A stretch of 64,000 bases of DNA, from assembly GCA_018223085.1 (NCBI GenBank), contig JAAEZB010000002.1, positions 1 through 64,000 on the forward strand, in the 5' to 3' direction. The DNA is from Paracoccaceae bacterium (GTDB taxonomy: Bacteria; Pseudomonadota; Alphaproteobacteria; Rhodobacterales; Rhodobacteraceae). This document shows positions 16,914-25,359 of the stretch, in pieces. Position 1 is the first letter of the stretch, and every line of letters begins with the position of its first letter. The notes under the pieces were generated by a model. That model was not told the origin of the DNA, ran no database searches, and worked only from the letters and a program-made list of their open reading frames with translations. Both the position numbers and the translations under genes were made by a program.

Positions 16914-17600
16914 ATGAAGATGAAGATTCCACAGGAAAAACAAAGACAAAGGGCCCCATCCAAGCGCGCTCTTGAGACCCGCGCCGCGATTCTCGACGCC
17001 GCTGAACGGCTCTTTGCGGCGCGAGGATTCGACGGCACCTCGATCCGCGACATCGGCAAAGAGGCCGAAGTTCAGTCCAGCCTCGTCAACCATCACTGGG
17101 GTAGCAAAGAAGAGCTTTTCGCCCGGATCGTGACCCGGCGCGCCGATGAACTGTCCATCGCCCGCCTGAGTGCGCTTGCCGCCCATAATCATCGCGGCAC
17201 CCCAACGCTCGACGGTATCCTGACCGCGTTTTTCGGCCCCTATATCGAAAAAGCCGAGGCCGCAGGCCCACAATGGCAGGCCTATGCCCGCCTCGTGGCC
17301 ATGGTCTCTGCTGATCCACAATGGAAAGAACTGACCGAGCGCTGTTTTGACCCCACCGCACGGCTCTTTATCGACGCCATCGCCGCGCTTTTCCCGCAGG
17401 CCCGGCGCGACGACATAGCCGCCGGGTTCGTCTATTCGGTCTCGGCCATGCTCGCCTTGGCCACCTCCCGCTGGCGGATCGGCGCGCTGAGCAACGATCC
17501 CGACGCGATGACAAGCCACCTCAAGGAATTGGTGCAGTTCTGCGCCGCCGGGATCACCGCCGCCGCCCTGCCCGCGCCAGAGCCGGATCAGGGCATCTGA
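16914..17600 (+). CDS. TetR/AcrR-family transcriptional regulator
   Basis: 228 residues. A helix-turn-helix of TetR type lies at about residues 20-66 ('ILDAAERLFAARGFDGTSIRDIGKEAEVQSSLVNHHWGSKEELF'). An all-helical ligand domain follows. It is divergent from the FMO-BASS-SDR operon and is the likely repressor, responding to the imported compound. The ATG at 16914 has no strong Shine-Dalgarno sequence, and M3 at 16920 is possible. Its 3' end overlaps the opposite-strand secreted-protein gene by 13 bases. Confidence 0.87.
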   Translation: MKMKIPQEKQRQRAPSKRALETRAAILDAAERLFAARGFDGTSIRDIGKEAEVQSSLVNHHWGSKEELFARIVTRRADELSIARLSALAAHNHRGTPTLDGILTAFFGPYIEKAEAAGPQWQAYARLVAMVSADPQWKELTERCFDPTARLFIDAIAALFPQARRDDIAAGFVYSVSAMLALATSRWRIGALSNDPDAMTSHLKELVQFCAAGITAAALPAPEPDQGI

Positions 17601-18040
17601 ACCGCCTTGCGCTCGAAATGCGCCATAGCCTTGCCAAGATCGTCATAAAGCAATTCCACGTCGATCGTCTCGACCGATCCAAGCGGATAGCTCAGGTAGA
17701 TCAGCGCATCCGACGGGATCGCCGCCGGGGACGGCCCCTTCACATCGCAAGGCGGCAGGTCAAAAACCTCCAGCGCCCCGCCATTCACCGCGAACCGCAC
17801 TTGGTGCAACCCACAGCGCCATGACAGCAGATGGGTGAAATACAAAAGGTCCTGCCCGTTATATTCCCGCACCGCGACCCAATTGCCCTGCGTCGCCTCA
17901 AGAATGGGCCGCATTTCGGTCGCGGTGAGGAATTTCCCGGTCGGGCTTTGGTCTTCTTTGGCAAAGCCTCCCTCTGCCATTGCCGCCCCGATCCAACCAA
18001 GGCCAGCCACCAACGCGCCAAGTGTCACTTGTCTGAGCAT
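17588..18040 (-). CDS. Predicted periplasmic protein of unknown function
   Basis: 150 residues with a Sec signal peptide (hydrophobic run to about residue 20, cleavage near 'AMA-EGGF'). The mature part has two cysteines (in 'WRCGLHQV' and 'PPCDVKG') that could form a disulfide. It is otherwise a compact mixed alpha/beta sequence I do not recognise. A strong ribosome binding site (GAGGAGGGGAG) precedes the ATG. It overlaps the end of the convergent TetR gene by 13 bases. Confidence 0.75.
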   Translation of the reverse strand: MLRQVTLGALVAGLGWIGAAMAEGGFAKEDQSPTGKFLTATEMRPILEATQGNWVAVREYNGQDLLYFTHLLSWRCGLHQVRFAVNGGALEVFDLPPCDVKGPSPAAIPSDALIYLSYPLGSVETIDVELLYDDLGKAMAHFERKAVQMP

Positions 18041-18161
18041 TCTCCCCTCCTCTTGGGATTTTGCCCCGCCCGCACCGGTTTTCCCCCTATTCGCGGGTGG
18101 AACGCAAGGATTTCGCCGCTATAGTCACGGCATAAGAGTATCGTGCAGGGCAGCATCAAAA

Positions 18162-19166
18162 ATGGCAAGAAAAGCGTCGAAAAAGCCGGATTTCAACATC
18201 GTCATCGTCGGACAATCCGGGCGCCTCCAATATGAGGCCCTGCTCTTTGCCGCCTCCCTGCGCGCCAAATCCCCCGATTTCAAAGGCCGCCTCTTCGTCG
18301 CCGAACCCCAGCCCGGCCCGCAATGGAGCAAAGACCCCCGCATCGCCTCCGAACCGGTGCGCACGGCACTCGAAGACCTTGGTGCCGAAATCCTGCCCTT
18401 CAACAACGAACATTTCGGCGAATACTACCCCTATGGCAACAAGATCGAAGCGCTTCTGGCTCTCCCCGAGGGTGAACCCTTCGTCTTCTTCGACACCGAC
18501 ACGCTTGTGACCGGCGATCTGATGTCCGTGCCCTTCGATTTCGACCGGCCCAGCGCCTCGCGCAAGGTCGAGGGCACATGGCCCACCATCGAACTCTACG
18601 GCCCCGGCTACACACAAATCTGGAAATCGCTCTACGACAAGTTCGGCCTCGATTTCGAAAGCTCTCTGGATTTGTCATGGCCGGATGAATACTGGCGCCG
18701 CTATCTCTATTTCAACGCCGGGTTCTTCTATTACAAATGCCCCAAGCTCTTTGGCGAACGCTTCCTGCATTACGCCCGCGAAATCCGCTGGAACGCGCCC
18801 GAGGAACTGGTCTGCCAATCCTTCGATCCCTGGCTTGACCAGATCGCCCTGCCCTTGGTGATCCACTCTTTCGGCGGAGGACGCGATGCCCTGCCCGAGG
18901 GCTATCTCGACGGGGACGTGACCTGCCACTACCGCGTGCTACCTCTCGCCTATGCCCGCGAAAACGACCATGTCATCGACGTACTCGAAGACATCACCGC
19001 CCCCAACAAGATCAAAAAAGTCCTCAAGCAATACGACCCGATCAAGCGCATGATCTATCAGGGCCGAGGCCAAAAGGTGCGCGCCCTCTTTGATCGCGAC
19101 AACCTGCCCCGCAAGGAACAGGCCATCCGCAACACAATCAAACGCAATGGCTTCTGGATGCGCTGA
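18162..19166 (+). CDS. Glycosyltransferase-like protein (DxD motif)
   Basis: 334 residues from ATG 18162; the frame is open further upstream but into the neighbour's leader. After a basic N terminus, 'FNIVIVGQSGRLQYEALLFAASL' begins a nucleotide-sugar-type fold. 'FVFFDTDTLVTGDL' near residue 110 carries a DxD motif, as in GT8-like enzymes. Aromatic-rich 'YWRRYLYFNAGFFYYKC' follows, the position where GT8 proteins have their FNAG motif. No signal peptide or membrane segment. I infer a cytoplasmic glycosyltransferase; donor and acceptor are unknown. No other glycan genes are adjacent. Confidence 0.7.
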   Translation: MARKASKKPDFNIVIVGQSGRLQYEALLFAASLRAKSPDFKGRLFVAEPQPGPQWSKDPRIASEPVRTALEDLGAEILPFNNEHFGEYYPYGNKIEALLALPEGEPFVFFDTDTLVTGDLMSVPFDFDRPSASRKVEGTWPTIELYGPGYTQIWKSLYDKFGLDFESSLDLSWPDEYWRRYLYFNAGFFYYKCPKLFGERFLHYAREIRWNAPEELVCQSFDPWLDQIALPLVIHSFGGGRDALPEGYLDGDVTCHYRVLPLAYARENDHVIDVLEDITAPNKIKKVLKQYDPIKRMIYQGRGQKVRALFDRDNLPRKEQAIRNTIKRNGFWMR

Positions 19167-19224
19167 ACGTCCGTTCCGCATATCCCTGCCAAACCAACAC
19201 AATTTCCCTGATGCGCGAAGCGCC

Positions 19225-19277
19225 GTTGCGTGAACCTGCAACTCTGCCTAATGATGGCTGCGACATTTTGCAGGAGG
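19225..19277 (+). promoter_or_regulatory. Candidate translational switch in the metY leader
   Basis: Two mutually exclusive hairpins are possible. GTTGC (19225-19229) can pair with GCAAC (19238-19242). Alternatively CCTGCAA (19235-19241) can pair with TTGCAGG (19268-19274), which covers most of the Shine-Dalgarno AGGAGG (19272-19277), eight bases before the start codon. The second form would block translation. It does not match the SAM-II or SAM/SAH consensus that I recall. Confidence 0.5.
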
Positions 19278-19284
19278 AAAACCC

Positions 19285-20577
19285 ATGTCCGACGCCCCCG
19301 CTTTTGGCTTCGACACGCTTCAGATTCACGCCGGTGCCCGCCCCGATCCCGCGACCGGCGCCCGTAACACCCCCATTTACCAGACCACGGCCTATGTCTT
19401 CCGCGACGCTGAACACGCCGCCGCGCTCTTCAACCTTCAGGAAGTAGGCTACATCTACTCGCGCCTGACCAACCCGACCGTTGCCGTGCTTCAGGAACGC
19501 GTCGCGACCCTCGAAGGCGGCGTGGGCGCCGTCTGCTGCTCCTCGGGTCACGCGGCCCAGATCATGGCGCTTTTCCCGCTCATGGGGCCGGGGCTCAACG
19601 TGGTCGTCTCGACCCGCCTCTATGGCGGCTCCATCACCCAGTTTAGCCAGACCATCAAACGCTTCGGTTGGTCGGCCAAATTTGTCGATTTCGACGACAG
19701 CGCCGCCATCGAGGCCGCCATCGACGACAACACCCGCGCGGTCTTCTGTGAATCCGTTGCCAACCCCGGCGGCGTGGTGACCGATCTCGACGCCGTTGCC
19801 GCCGTCGCCGACAAAGCCGGTCTGCCGCTCATCGTCGACAACACCTCGGCCACCCCCTATCTCTGCCGCCCGATCGAACACGGCGCGACGCTGGTGGTTC
19901 ACTCGATGACCAAATACCTGACGGGCAACGGCTCCGTGACCGGCGGCGTGGTGGTCGACAGCGGCAAGTTCGACTGGTCCGCCTCGGACAAGTTCCCCTC
20001 GCTCTCGCAGCCCGAGCCCGCCTATCATGGTCTCAAGTTTCACGAGACCTTCGGCCCCCTCGCCTTTACCTTCCACGGTATCGCCATCGGGTTGCGCGAC
20101 CTCGGCATGACGCTGAACCCGCAAGCGGCGCATTACACGCTCATGGGCATCGAAACCCTGTCCCTGCGCATGGAGCGTCACAACCAGAACGCCGAGAAGG
20201 TCGCCGCATGGCTTGAAACCAATCCCCATGTGGACGGCGTGACCTATGCGGGCCTGCCCTCCTCGCCCTATTTTGAGCGCGCCAAGCGCATCTGCCCCAA
20301 GGGCACCGGCGGCCTCTTCACCGTGGCGCTCAAAGGCGGCTATGACGCCTGCGTCAAATTCGTCGATAGCCTCGAACTCTTCAGCCACGTCGCCAACCTT
20401 GGTGATACGCGTAGCCTGGTGATCCACTCCGCCTCCACCACCCACCGCCAGCTCACCCCCGAGCAGCAGGATGCGGCAGGCGCAGGTGCCAATGTGGTGC
20501 GCATCTCCATCGGTATTGAAGACGCCGACGACCTGATCGCCGATCTCAATCAAGCGCTGGCCAAAGCCCACGCCTGA
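19285..20577 (+). CDS. metY: O-acetylhomoserine sulfhydrylase (aminocarboxypropyltransferase)
   Basis: 430 residues, the usual MetY length, longer than cystathionine gamma-synthase. A PLP enzyme of the Cys/Met metabolism family making homocysteine from O-acetylhomoserine and sulfide. The PLP lysine is in 'HSMTKYLTGNGSVTGG' near residue 208. 'YSRLTNPTVAVLQERVATLEGG' and 'VDNTSATPYLCRPIEHGA' are family blocks, the latter with the PLP-binding aspartate. AGGAGG is well placed before ATG 19285. A structured leader may regulate it and a strong terminator follows, so it is a single-gene unit. Confidence 0.92.
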   Translation: MSDAPAFGFDTLQIHAGARPDPATGARNTPIYQTTAYVFRDAEHAAALFNLQEVGYIYSRLTNPTVAVLQERVATLEGGVGAVCCSSGHAAQIMALFPLMGPGLNVVVSTRLYGGSITQFSQTIKRFGWSAKFVDFDDSAAIEAAIDDNTRAVFCESVANPGGVVTDLDAVAAVADKAGLPLIVDNTSATPYLCRPIEHGATLVVHSMTKYLTGNGSVTGGVVVDSGKFDWSASDKFPSLSQPEPAYHGLKFHETFGPLAFTFHGIAIGLRDLGMTLNPQAAHYTLMGIETLSLRMERHNQNAEKVAAWLETNPHVDGVTYAGLPSSPYFERAKRICPKGTGGLFTVALKGGYDACVKFVDSLELFSHVANLGDTRSLVIHSASTTHRQLTPEQQDAAGAGANVVRISIGIEDADDLIADLNQALAKAHA

Positions 20578-20595
20578 TCGCTCTTGCAAAACATC

Positions 20596-20627
20596 AAAGG
20601 CCGCGCTTGAGATAGCGCGGCCTTTTC
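20596..20627 (+). terminator. Rho-independent terminator of metY
   Basis: GGCCGCGC (20599-20606) pairs with GCGCGGCC (20615-20622), followed by TTTT. The stem is extended by AAA/TTT. Confidence 0.88.
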
Positions 20628-20665
20628 TATTTCACCTTGGCGAGAATACTCCGCGGGACAACGCC

Positions 20666-21352
20666 CTAATCTTCAATCGCAAACACCATCGTGACCGAGG
20701 CCGAGAACTCCATTTCCCCCGCAGCAACAGGCATCCCCATATCCGACGCCATTTCGGCCCGCGCCATCAACATCGGCTGCGGCGCACCCGTCCCCGCCTC
20801 CGACAGGCTCAGCACCGGCCCAAGCTCCACACCTGCCGCCTCGGCATAAAGCGCCGCCTTTGCCTTGGCATCGACCACCGCTGCCTTGCGCGCCTCATTG
20901 CGAAGCGGTGCCGGATCCTGAACCGTGAACTGCAATCCGCCAAACCCATTCGCCCCATCGGCCACCACGGCCCCGAAGATCTCCCGCAATAGCGCCAGAT
21001 CGCGCAACCGGATCGTCACCCGCGTCGCCGCGCGATAGCCGCGAATTTTCGGCGGCGTGTCCGCATTGTATTGCCGTGTCCATAGCGGGTTGAGAGAGAC
21101 CGTGCTGGTCTGCATGTCGCGCGCGGCAATCTTCATCTCTTCAAGGCGTGCAAACACCGCCCGCGCCCGCGCCGCCACCGTATCAAGCGCCACAGCGGCC
21201 TCTTCGGCCTCCTCGCTGACTTCCAGCGTCAGAACCGCCATATCCGGCACCGCCGCGACGATCCCTTCACCCGTCACCGTAATCATGCGCGGCTCGGCAT
21301 TGACCGCCCCCGCAAGACCCAAAACCCAAAAAACCAATACCATCAAACGCAT
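20666..21352 (-). CDS. SIMPL-domain (DUF541) periplasmic protein
   Basis: 228 residues with a cleavable signal peptide ('MVLVFWVLGLAGAVNA'). The domain begins 'RMITVTGEGIVAAVPDMAVLTLEVSEEAEEAAVAL', the standard start of SIMPL/DUF541 proteins such as BP26 of Brucella, which form periplasmic oligomers. 'GYRAATRVTIRLRDL' and 'ANGFGGLQFTVQDP' in the middle also fit. AAGGAG precedes the ATG. Function in the family is loosely linked to oxidative stress and envelope integrity. Confidence 0.85.
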   Translation of the reverse strand: MRLMVLVFWVLGLAGAVNAEPRMITVTGEGIVAAVPDMAVLTLEVSEEAEEAAVALDTVAARARAVFARLEEMKIAARDMQTSTVSLNPLWTRQYNADTPPKIRGYRAATRVTIRLRDLALLREIFGAVVADGANGFGGLQFTVQDPAPLRNEARKAAVVDAKAKAALYAEAAGVELGPVLSLSEAGTGAPQPMLMARAEMASDMGMPVAAGEMEFSASVTMVFAIED

Positions 21353-21518
21353 GGTGACATCTCCTTTTGTCCATCTTCCTGAGACTGCGCCTTTGCTGGT
21401 CTCGTGTCAAAACCTCCGGCCCCGTCTGTTTTCCTTCCCTTCGGCGAATCCCTGCGATAAAATCCAGCGAACGGAGCCGAGACTCCACAAGCCATGTCAT
21501 GGGTGCTAGAGCCGCCAT

Positions 21519-23843
21519 ATGAAACCGGATTTTGCCCTTTCCCTTTCTTTTGAAGGGATCAGTCTTCTTTACCGCGTCGAAGGCGGCTGGCACCTATTGG
21601 GCGAAGCAGCTCTGACATCGGAAACGCTTGGAGCCGATCTTGAGGCCCTGCGCGCCATGGCCGAGGCCATTGGTGGCAATACTTTCCGCACCAAACTCGT
21701 CCTGCCCAACGAACAGATCAAGTATCTGGCCCTCAGCACCGGCAAGATCCCGCGCAAAGCACGCGAAGAAGCGATTGCCCGCGAACTTGAGGCCACAACC
21801 CCCTACCAGATCACTGACCTCGCCTTTGATCTAAGCCCGACCGGAACCGAGACCCTCGCCGCCGCCGCCGCGCGCGAAACGCTGGCCGAGGCCGAAGCCT
21901 TCGCCGCCGAACACGCCTTCAACCCGGTCTGCTTCGTCGCCATCCCGCCTGCGGGTGCCTTTTCTGGTGAGCCCTTCTTCGGGGCGACAGACGCCGCAGC
22001 CAAGCTGCTCAAGAAAGACAAGCCCGAGGCCGATGAACTGCCGATCCATGTGATCTCCTCCGGCCCGCTTCCCGAACCAGAGCCGGAACCGGCCCCTGAA
22101 CCCACGCCGGAACCAACACCTGCACCCGAAATTCCCTCTGCACCTGTCGAACAGATCGCAGAGCCGGAACTCCCGCTTGCCCCGGTGCCCGCCACCGAGC
22201 CCGAGCAAGCGCCCGATCCCAAACCCGAAGCGCCCGCCGACGAGCCGCTTCCGACCTTCGGAAGCCGCCGCACCGCAAGCGCCCCGATCCGCGCCGAGCG
22301 CGGAGCCGAAACGCCCCCCCCGGCCGCCTCGACCCTGACCGCAAGCCGCGAAGACGCGGCCGCGCTGCGCTTTGATCCGGCCCGCATCGCCGCCGGCCTG
22401 CGCCCCCACGACGCCGACAAAACCGCCGCCCCAAAACCGGCACGCCCCACTCCCGCAAAGAAAAAAGCCAGGCAATTCGCCAAGGTCGCGACCGGCGTGA
22501 TCGGCACCGCTGCGACAGGTGTAAACCGGGCCCTCGCCATCCTGCGTGATCGTAGCAGCGCCCGGCCCGAGCCGAAACCAGACGCCAAAACCGCCCCCGC
22601 GACCGAACGCCAACGGATGATGATCTTCGGTGCCCGCACTGGCGAGATCGGCGGCAAGCCGCGTTTCCTCGGTCTGGCGCTTACGGTGGTGCTATTGCTG
22701 TTCCTCGCCGCCGTCGCCGCATGGGCCGCGCTGTTCCTTGAGGATGGCGTCGCGGGCCTCTTCCGCCGCGACCCGCCGCAACAAATCGCCAACACGGCCC
22801 CCGAAAGCCACCCTGTTGAGGCGCTTGAAACCGACGCCCTGCCGCCGGTGTCGCCGGGATCAATCACCGACAGCGCCGAAATCGAAGCGATGACCGACGA
22901 GGGCCACCCCTCAGCTCTCGACAGCCGCGAGGCCGAGGCCCGCTACGCGGCCACCGGCATCTGGCAACGTGCCCCCGAGCAGACGCAAGTGCCGCTTTCA
23001 GGCAGCACCGATGATCTCTACCTGACGTCGATTGACCGCGTGGTGATGGCCAAGGATGCCGTCGCCCTGCCAAATCCTGTGTCCTACCAAACCGACCGCG
23101 ATATGGCGCGCCAGATGTCGCCCCTGCCGCGCGGCCTGAGCTTCGATCTCGACGAACGCGGGCTGGTTAAGGCCACGCCAAACGGCGCACTCTCGCCCGA
23201 AGGCATCATGGTCTATCTCGGGCGCCCGCCAGTCCTGCCGCGAACCTACCCCGAGCGCCAAGCCGCGCCGGGCGAAGCCCTGCCGCCTGAAACCCGCGCC
23301 CGGATTGCCGGACTACGCCCGCGCCTGCGCCCCACTGATCTGATCGAACAAAACGAACGCGCCTCCAATGGCGGGCGTTCTCTGGCCGAACTGGGCAACA
23401 TGCGCCCGCGCCTGCGTCCCGAAACCGAGAAAGCCGCCGAAGAGGCCGAGGACACCACCGCCACACAATACGCCGTGGCCACCTCACTGCGCCCCAAAGC
23501 ACGCCCGGCCAATTTCGAAACCATCGTCGCGCGGGTTGATCCTGCCGAACGGGCACAGCCCGCCGTCGTAAACGCCGCCGTGGCCCCCGCCATCCCAAGC
23601 AAAGCTTCCGTGGCCCGGCAGGCCACAATCCAGAACGCCATGAACCTGCGCAAGATCAACCTTGTTGGCGTCTATGGCACCTCAAGCTCGCGCCGCGCGC
23701 TGGTGCGCCTGTCCAATGGGCGGTTCAAAAAGGTCAAGGTCGGCGACCGGATCGACGGCGGCAAAGTCGCCGCCATTGGCGATACCGAGCTGCGCTATGT
23801 GAAATCCGGCAAAAACGTGGTACTAAAACTGCCCCGAGGCTAA
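21519..23843 (+). CDS. Single-chain protein with PilM/GspL-like N terminus and PilP/GspC-like C terminus
   Basis: 774 residues in a clear order. Residues 1-150 resemble the actin-like half of GspL/PilM ('KLVLPNEQIKYLALSTG', 'ARELEATTPYQITDLAFDL'). A Pro/Glu-rich spacer runs about 185-255. A basic stretch precedes one membrane segment at about 383-408 ('LGLALTVVLLLFLAAVAAW'). A low-complexity periplasmic region holds three LRPRxRP-type motifs near residues 597, 628 and 657. The last 67 residues ('NLVGVYGTSSSRRALVRL', 'KVKVGDRIDGGKVAAIG') look like a GspC/PilP homology region. The topology matches a cytoplasmic, a membrane and a periplasmic part of a pilus or type II secretion platform joined in one chain. 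No other secretion genes are nearby. Confidence 0.75.
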   Translation: MKPDFALSLSFEGISLLYRVEGGWHLLGEAALTSETLGADLEALRAMAEAIGGNTFRTKLVLPNEQIKYLALSTGKIPRKAREEAIARELEATTPYQITDLAFDLSPTGTETLAAAAARETLAEAEAFAAEHAFNPVCFVAIPPAGAFSGEPFFGATDAAAKLLKKDKPEADELPIHVISSGPLPEPEPEPAPEPTPEPTPAPEIPSAPVEQIAEPELPLAPVPATEPEQAPDPKPEAPADEPLPTFGSRRTASAPIRAERGAETPPPAASTLTASREDAAALRFDPARIAAGLRPHDADKTAAPKPARPTPAKKKARQFAKVATGVIGTAATGVNRALAILRDRSSARPEPKPDAKTAPATERQRMMIFGARTGEIGGKPRFLGLALTVVLLLFLAAVAAWAALFLEDGVAGLFRRDPPQQIANTAPESHPVEALETDALPPVSPGSITDSAEIEAMTDEGHPSALDSREAEARYAATGIWQRAPEQTQVPLSGSTDDLYLTSIDRVVMAKDAVALPNPVSYQTDRDMARQMSPLPRGLSFDLDERGLVKATPNGALSPEGIMVYLGRPPVLPRTYPERQAAPGEALPPETRARIAGLRPRLRPTDLIEQNERASNGGRSLAELGNMRPRLRPETEKAAEEAEDTTATQYAVATSLRPKARPANFETIVARVDPAERAQPAVVNAAVAPAIPSKASVARQATIQNAMNLRKINLVGVYGTSSSRRALVRLSNGRFKKVKVGDRIDGGKVAAIGDTELRYVKSGKNVVLKLPRG

Positions 23844-23882
23844 GCCCGCCGACACGCCCTGCCCCAAGCCAAAAGGTTCTCC

Positions 23883-24752
23883 GTGCCAGCCGCCAAAAAT
23901 CCCCTCGACCAGACCCTGACAGAGCGGCTCTTCCTGCCCGAGGATGCGACGGTGCGCCTGCGCCTCATGCGCGGGCTGATCCATATGGTCGACGGCACGA
24001 GCCGGACCCTGTTTCGCAAACCCTTTTTCGGCCTGCGCGAATGCGAGGCGCTCTGGAAAGAGCTTGATATGGCGACCGACATGGATCTGGTCGCCGCTCT
24101 TCTGGCCCTCAAGGGCGGAACCGCGCTTGAGGCGCATGGGATCGATCATATTCCCGAAACCGGCCCCGCGCTGATCGCCTCGACCCATCCGACCGGCCCC
24201 TTCGATTTCGTCGCCCATGCCGGTGCCCTCATCAAACGCCGCCCCGACCTCAAGGTGGTCGCCAATAATGACGCCCGAACATTCCTCGGGGCCGACCGCA
24301 TCGTTTCGGTCCGGGTCAACCGCCACAACCGCGCGCTCTCGGCACGGCGCACCGTGACCGCCATGGAAACCCACCTGCGCGATGGCGGGGCGTTGCTGAT
24401 CTTCGGCTCTGGCCGCGTGCCGCGCCGCGCCGGTAGCGGGCTGATCGAGCCGCACTGGCGCTCTGGTGCGACCCGTGTCTCCAAGACCTGCAACATCCCG
24501 ATTATTCCCGCCAGCATCGACGTGCGCAATTCGCGTTACTACTACCGCCTGCGTCACCTCGCATGGCGCCTGAGCGGCAGCGACAACTTCGCCGTCACCG
24601 TCGGCTCGCTGCGCTACCTGATCGAAATGCTCGATCAACTCGGCGGGCGCTATGATCTGCACTACGGCGCCCCCCTCGCCGCTGGAACAGCCCCAGAGCT
24701 GATCCAGAAACAGGCCGAAAGCCTCGTGCCCGGCCTCTATTACGGCACCTGA
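23883..24752 (+). CDS. Lysophospholipid acyltransferase-like (PlsC/hemolysin-type)
   Basis: 289 residues from a GTG start; no ATG nearby is better. The acyltransferase block I is STHPTGPFDF, with five rather than four residues between H and D, as in the hemolysin/OlsA-type subgroup (HPTGxxD). Block III is FGSGRVPRR where PlsC has FPEGTRS. 'NIPIIPASIDVRN' matches block IV. No obvious membrane segment. It probably transfers an acyl chain to a glycerolipid or amino-lipid. It begins 39 bases after the PilM/PilP-like gene and may be co-transcribed. Confidence 0.75.
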   Translation: MPAAKNPLDQTLTERLFLPEDATVRLRLMRGLIHMVDGTSRTLFRKPFFGLRECEALWKELDMATDMDLVAALLALKGGTALEAHGIDHIPETGPALIASTHPTGPFDFVAHAGALIKRRPDLKVVANNDARTFLGADRIVSVRVNRHNRALSARRTVTAMETHLRDGGALLIFGSGRVPRRAGSGLIEPHWRSGATRVSKTCNIPIIPASIDVRNSRYYYRLRHLAWRLSGSDNFAVTVGSLRYLIEMLDQLGGRYDLHYGAPLAAGTAPELIQKQAESLVPGLYYGT

Positions 24753-24888
24753 CCGCCCCCGGCACAGCGAATATTCGACCCACTAATCACATCACCATTC
24801 TTGCAATCCTCGCGGCATATGACGTGCATCTGTTACAATAATCGCGTATCCTGCGCGTGAAAATCAAAAACAACGCGGTTTTTTCGCA

Positions 24889-25344
24889 ATGCTGGACGAG
24901 ATGGACAAGCGGCTCCTCGCCGCGCTTCAGAAAAACGCCCACCTGACGGCGCAAGAGCTGGGCGAGATGCTCAACCTCTCCCCCTCTCAGGCCGGGCGCC
25001 GCCGCCAGCGCCTCGAAGGCGAAGGCTATATCGCGTCCTATACCGCGCGCCTCGATCCGGTCCGCATCGGCCTTGACGTGCAGGCCTTTATCCAAGTGAC
25101 CCTCGCCCTCCACAGCACCGAACACGGGCGCGGATTTGTCTCCATGATCTCGACCCGCCCCGAGGTCATTAGCGCCTGGACGCTCACCGGAGACGCCGAT
25201 TACCTCCTGCGCGTCTATTGCGAGGATCTTTCTGCACTCAACGCCTTGATTCACGACGTCCTGTTGCCACATCCAGCCGTAGCCCGAGTCCAAAGCCAGA
25301 TCGTCATGGACCAGTGCAAACACGACGCGCCCCTGCCCACCTGA
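24889..25344 (+). CDS. Lrp/AsnC-family transcriptional regulator
   Basis: 151 residues. The N-terminal winged helix 'MDKRLLAALQKNAHLTAQELGEMLNLSPSQAGRRRQRLE' is followed by the RAM ligand-binding domain ('PEVISAWTLTGDADYLLRVYCEDLSALNALI'), typical of Lrp/AsnC proteins that sense amino acids. A perfect palindrome CGAATATTCG at 24768-24777 lies in its upstream region. The antiporter gene follows 15 bases later on the same strand, so they may share a transcript. Confidence 0.88.
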   Translation: MLDEMDKRLLAALQKNAHLTAQELGEMLNLSPSQAGRRRQRLEGEGYIASYTARLDPVRIGLDVQAFIQVTLALHSTEHGRGFVSMISTRPEVISAWTLTGDADYLLRVYCEDLSALNALIHDVLLPHPAVARVQSQIVMDQCKHDAPLPT

Positions 25345-25359
25345 AGGACCTAACCACAC

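Noticed and set aside
19167-19284. SAM-II or SAM/SAH riboswitch upstream of metY
   Set aside because: The stems and conserved loop sequences I recall for these classes are not present, so only a candidate switch is reported.
19138-20589. Long minus-strand frame opposite metY
   Set aside because: Antisense shadow of metY with no recognisable domain.
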